Shown here one piece after another: positions 55,943-58,396 of a stretch of DNA of 58,396 nt (positions are counted from its first letter, which is position 1; each line of letters opens with the position of its first letter). The stretch spans positions 1 through 58,396 of the forward strand of contig NZ_JAAGMD010000207.1 of assembly GCF_010548465.1 (NCBI RefSeq), given 5' to 3'. The notes beneath the pieces are model-generated. The model worked only from the letters and a program-made list of their open reading frames with translations. It did no database searches and was not told the DNA's origin. This DNA is from Streptomyces sp. SID14436 (GTDB taxonomy: Bacteria > Actinomycetota > Actinomycetes > Streptomycetales > Streptomycetaceae). A program made the position numbers and the translations under genes.

Positions 55943-57025
55943 TCAGCGCTCGACCTCACCCCGGATGAACTTCTCGACGTTGGCGTGGGCCTCGTCGTCG
56001 AAGTACTGCACCGGCGGGGACTTCATGAAGTACGAGGACGCCGAGAGGATCGGGCCGCCGATGCCCCGGTCCTTGGCGATCTTCGCGGCACGCAGGGCGT
56101 CGATGATGACACCGGCGGAGTTCGGGGAGTCCCAGACCTCCAGCTTGTACTCGAGGTTCAGCGGGACGTCACCGAAGGCACGGCCCTCGAGGCGGACGTA
56201 GGCCCACTTGCGGTCGTCGAGCCAGGCGACGTAGTCGGACGGGCCGATGTGGACGTTGCCCTCGCCGAGCTCGCGGTCGCGGATCTGCGAGGTGACGGCC
56301 TGCGTCTTGGAGATCTTCTTGGACTCCAGGCGGTCCCGCTCGAGCATGTTCTTGAAGTCCATGTTGCCGCCGACGTTCAGCTGCATCGTGCGGTCCAGGA
56401 TCACGCCCCGGTCCTCGAACAGCTTCGCCATCACACGGTGCGTGATGGTGGCGCCGACCTGGGACTTGATGTCGTCACCGACGATCGGGACGCCCGCCTC
56501 GGTGAACTTGTCGGCCCACTCCTTGGTGCCGGCGATGAAGACCGGGAGGGCGTTGACGAAGGCGACCTTGGCGTCGATGGCGCACTGTGCGTAGAACTTC
56601 GCAGCGTCCTCGGAACCGACGGGCAGGTAGCAGACGAGGACGTCGACCTGCTTGTCCTTGAGGACCTGCACGACGTCGACGGGCTCCTCGGCGGACTCCT
56701 CGATGGTCTCGCGGTAGTACTTGCCGAGACCGTCGTGGGTGTGGCCGCGCTGGACCGTCACACCGGTGCTGGGGACGTCGCAGATTTTGATGGTGTTGTT
56801 CTCGGATGCGCCGATGGCGTCCGCGAGGTCGAGACCGACCTTCTTGGCGTCCACGTCGAAGGCGGCGACGAACTCGACGTCGCGCACGTGGTAGTCGCCG
56901 AACTGGACGTGCATCAGGCCCGGCACCTTGGACGCCGGGTCGGCGTCCTTGTAGTACTCGACTCCCTGCACCAGCGATGCGGCGCAGTTGCCCACGCCAA
57001 CGATGGCTACGCGAACCGAACCCAT
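55943..57025 (-). CDS. ino1: Inositol-3-phosphate synthase (myo-inositol-1-phosphate synthase)
   Basis: 360 residues from ATG 57025 (GGGAG eight bases upstream), the short actinobacterial form. The NAD-binding motif [16 protein letters not shown] opens the protein; [30 protein letters not shown] and [11 protein letters not shown] are conserved active-site stretches. It turns glucose 6-phosphate into inositol 3-phosphate, the precursor of phosphatidylinositol and mycothiol. The PadR regulator gene ends 44 bases upstream, so the two are probably one operon. Confidence 0.95.
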   Translation of the reverse strand: MGSVRVAIVGVGNCAASLVQGVEYYKDADPASKVPGLMHVQFGDYHVRDVEFVAAFDVDAKKVGLDLADAIGASENNTIKICDVPSTGVTVQRGHTHDGLGKYYRETIEESAEEPVDVVQVLKDKQVDVLVCYLPVGSEDAAKFYAQCAIDAKVAFVNALPVFIAGTKEWADKFTEAGVPIVGDDIKSQVGATITHRVMAKLFEDRGVILDRTMQLNVGGNMDFKNMLERDRLESKKISKTQAVTSQIRDRELGEGNVHIGPSDYVAWLDDRKWAYVRLEGRAFGDVPLNLEYKLEVWDSPNSAGVIIDALRAAKIAKDRGIGGPILSASSYFMKSPPVQYFDDEAHANVEKFIRGEVER

Positions 57026-57069
57026 TCCGGTTGCTCCCTGTGTAGTACGAGTGAGGCCCTGACTGGGAC

Positions 57070-57753
57070 TCACGTGGCGGTGTCGTCGGGCGTATCCGGC
57101 CGGAGGTCGTCCTCCGGCCGGGGCAGGCCGCCCGTCGCTCCAGATGTGGTGTCGTGCTGAGCGGTCCCCCCGGAGACGGAACCCTTGAGGTCCCGCCCGG
57201 CACGCTCGCTCTCGATGAGCTCGTTCAGCCAGCGCACTTCGCGCTCCACGGACTCCATCCCGTGGCGCTGGAGCTCGAGGGTGTAGTCGTCGAGGCGCTC
57301 TCTGGTCCGCGCCAGGGAGGCGCGCATCTTCTCCAGGCGCTCCTCCAGCCGACTGCGGCGGCCCTCGAGCACGCGCATGCGCACGTCGCGGGACGTCTGG
57401 CCGAAGAAGGCGAAGCGCGCGGCGAAGGTCTCGTCCTCGTACGCGTCGGGCCCCGTCTGGGAGAGGAGCTGTTCGAAGTGCTCCTTCCCCTCCGCCGTCA
57501 ACCGGTAGACGATCTTGGCGCGACGGCCCGTGAGCGGAGCGGCGAGGGCGTCCTCGGTGGTGTGCCCCGGTTCCTCGATCAACCAGCCGTTCGCGACCAG
57601 CGTCTTGAGGCAGGGGTAGAGCGTTCCGTAACTGAACGCACGGAACACACCCAGCGACGTATTGAGTCGTTTGCGCAGCTCATAGCCATGCATCGGAGAT
57701 TCGCGGAGCAGACCGAGGACAGCGAACTCGAGGATCCCGGAACGCCGGCTCAT
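57070..57753 (-). CDS. PadR-family transcriptional regulator
   Basis: 227 residues from ATG 57753 with GGAGG upstream (the frame to 57849 crosses the operator). The winged helix (about 1-85) has [37 protein letters not shown] and [18 protein letters not shown] long C-terminal coiled coil (about 125-195) for dimerisation and an acidic tail follow. A perfect 23-bp inverted repeat lies 73-95 bases upstream of the start and is the likely autoregulatory operator. Effector unknown; the operon with ino1 suggests inositol or mycothiol supply. Confidence 0.92.
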   Translation of the reverse strand: MSRRSGILEFAVLGLLRESPMHGYELRKRLNTSLGVFRAFSYGTLYPCLKTLVANGWLIEEPGHTTEDALAAPLTGRRAKIVYRLTAEGKEHFEQLLSQTGPDAYEDETFAARFAFFGQTSRDVRMRVLEGRRSRLEERLEKMRASLARTRERLDDYTLELQRHGMESVEREVRWLNELIESERAGRDLKGSVSGGTAQHDTTSGATGGLPRPEDDLRPDTPDDTAT

Positions 57754-57825
57754 CGTCGCCTCCTCCCTCTCCACGGTCGGGCCGTGCCGGACTGAGTGCG
57801 GCTCGCCGCCGCCCTTATGCCGAGC

Positions 57826-57848
57826 TGATGTATCGACTCGATACATCA
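57826..57848. promoter_or_regulatory. Candidate PadR operator
   Basis: Perfect inverted repeat of 11-bp arms TGATGTATCGA and TCGATACATCA around one C. AT-rich relative to its surroundings and placed just upstream of the PadR start; typical PadR boxes are ATGT...ACAT palindromes. The remaining stretch to 58149 shows no other clear feature. Confidence 0.75.
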
Positions 57849-58149
57849 CGACGATAGAACGGGCTCCCGGTCACGACAAGAGGGGCTGGGGTGAACGGGA
57901 TCACATCAACGCTTCCGGGCGAGCAAGTTGCCTGGTTTGAGGTGAACTTCTGTCCTCGGGAGGGTTTGGCGATGCGTAGTCTGTGCGCCATGCATACCGC
58001 CGGGAACCGAGTGACGCCTGTGGGCGTCGTCGTCCCCGGTGCAGTACGGGTGAATGCGGAACGCGTCACATCCGTACTTCGGGGGGACCGGAAACCAGCC
58101 GCCGTTTCCAGGCGCGCACACGTGCGCCTGCCCGAGGAGTAGTCGTTCG

Positions 58150-58396
58150 ATGAGCGAGCACCGTCGCAAACCGCCGCAGCCGCAGGGAGGCGGACGTGCC
58201 GCGGCCCGACGCGGCCAGTCCGGCTCGTCCTCCGGCCGCCGCGCGGCTCCGCGAGGCGCCACCGGGTCTCCGTCCGATTCCCATGGGTCGGGCGTGCGGG
58301 GTGAGGAGCGTACGTACGGCAGTCGCGCTGAGGCGCGACGCGCGGCACAACGAGGCGGAGGCAGCCGGCGCCGGGCCGGCGCCGCCGGGCCGGGCC
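58150..58396 (+). CDS. Start of a probable class A penicillin-binding protein (truncated by window edge)
   Basis: ATG 58150, with GAGGAG ten bases upstream, opens a frame that stays open to the window end (82 codons). The visible part is a disordered, Arg/Gly/Ser/Pro-rich cytoplasmic tail (SEHRRKPPQPQGGG ... SRAEARRAAQRGGG). No domain is visible. The identification as a bifunctional transglycosylase/transpeptidase rests on position after padR-ino1 and on the kind of N-terminus such proteins have in Streptomyces. Confidence 0.55.
   Translation, partial: MSEHRRKPPQPQGGGRAAARRGQSGSSSGRRAAPRGATGSPSDSHGSGVRGEERTYGSRAEARRAAQRGGGSRRRAGAAGPG

Noticed and set aside
57891..58142. 83-codon plus-strand frame before the PBP gene
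   Set aside because: No domain, mixed codon bias, and it covers the region that must carry the PBP promoter and ribosome-binding site.

Overview
This is a high-GC actinobacterial chromosome segment spanning the replication origin. Gene content and order (fhaA-fhaB-pstP-rodA-pbpA-PASTA kinase ... crgA-rhomboid-ppiA ... gyrA-gyrB-dciA-recF-gnd-dnaN-oriC-dnaA | rpmH-rnpA-yidD-yidC-jag-rsmG-parA-parB ... trxA-trxB-anti-sigma-ECF sigma-pseudokinase-murJ-DUF6049-cca ... INO1-PadR-PBP) indicate a Streptomyces or a very close relative. GTG starts, near-saturated GC at third codon positions, class E sortases, DLW-39 and DUF5324 proteins, a DnaA with a very long domain II, and the 16-bp parS TGTTTCACGTGAAACA agree. 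The species cannot be named from the sequence.

Left arm (1-7643): a plus-strand cell-wall and signalling operon with two FHA proteins, PP2C phosphatase, RodA/FtsW flippase-polymerase, class B PBP and a four-PASTA Ser/Thr kinase. It faces a minus-strand cluster (7895-12600) of three class E sortases (one frameshifted), a PabA/TrpG amidotransferase, a 53-residue membrane protein and a DUF881 protein. crgA (plus) is followed by a DnaA-box cluster, a rhomboid protease, a cyclophilin and DUF5324. Two tRNA genes (Ala-TGC and Ile-GAT) bracket 5.4 kb of more lineage-specific genes: an HTH regulator, a proline/glutamine-rich kinase, secreted proteins and DLW-39.

Centre (21757-35297): the minus-strand replication block DUF3566, gyrA, gyrB, dciA-like, recF, gnd, dnaN, then oriC (about 32.0-32.6 kb), then dnaA. 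The dnaA/rpmH divergent region carries two facing DnaA boxes.

Right arm (35298-58396): plus-strand rpmH, rnpA, yidD, yidC, jag, rsmG, parA, parB and a GNAT protein; then minus-strand trxA/trxB with an ECF sigma and its zinc anti-sigma, a pseudokinase, MurJ and DUF6049; cca; an LppU/SCO3897-like protein, an MFS permease, INO1 with a PadR regulator; and the start of a probable class A PBP.

Main points beyond routine annotation: (1) eight near-perfect parS sites plus one degenerate one. All four sites that lie between convergent genes abut or sit inside terminator hairpins, two of them inside perfect 32- and 38-bp palindromes. Three others are read in frame as VSRET inside parA, parB and the anti-sigma gene. 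(2) DnaA-box groups outside oriC, downstream of crgA and upstream of parA. (3) A frameshifted third sortase. (4) A pseudokinase separate from MurJ, with every catalytic motif replaced. (5) A DUF5324 protein in the position CwsA occupies in mycobacteria. No insertion sequence, prophage, CRISPR array or rRNA operon was seen.
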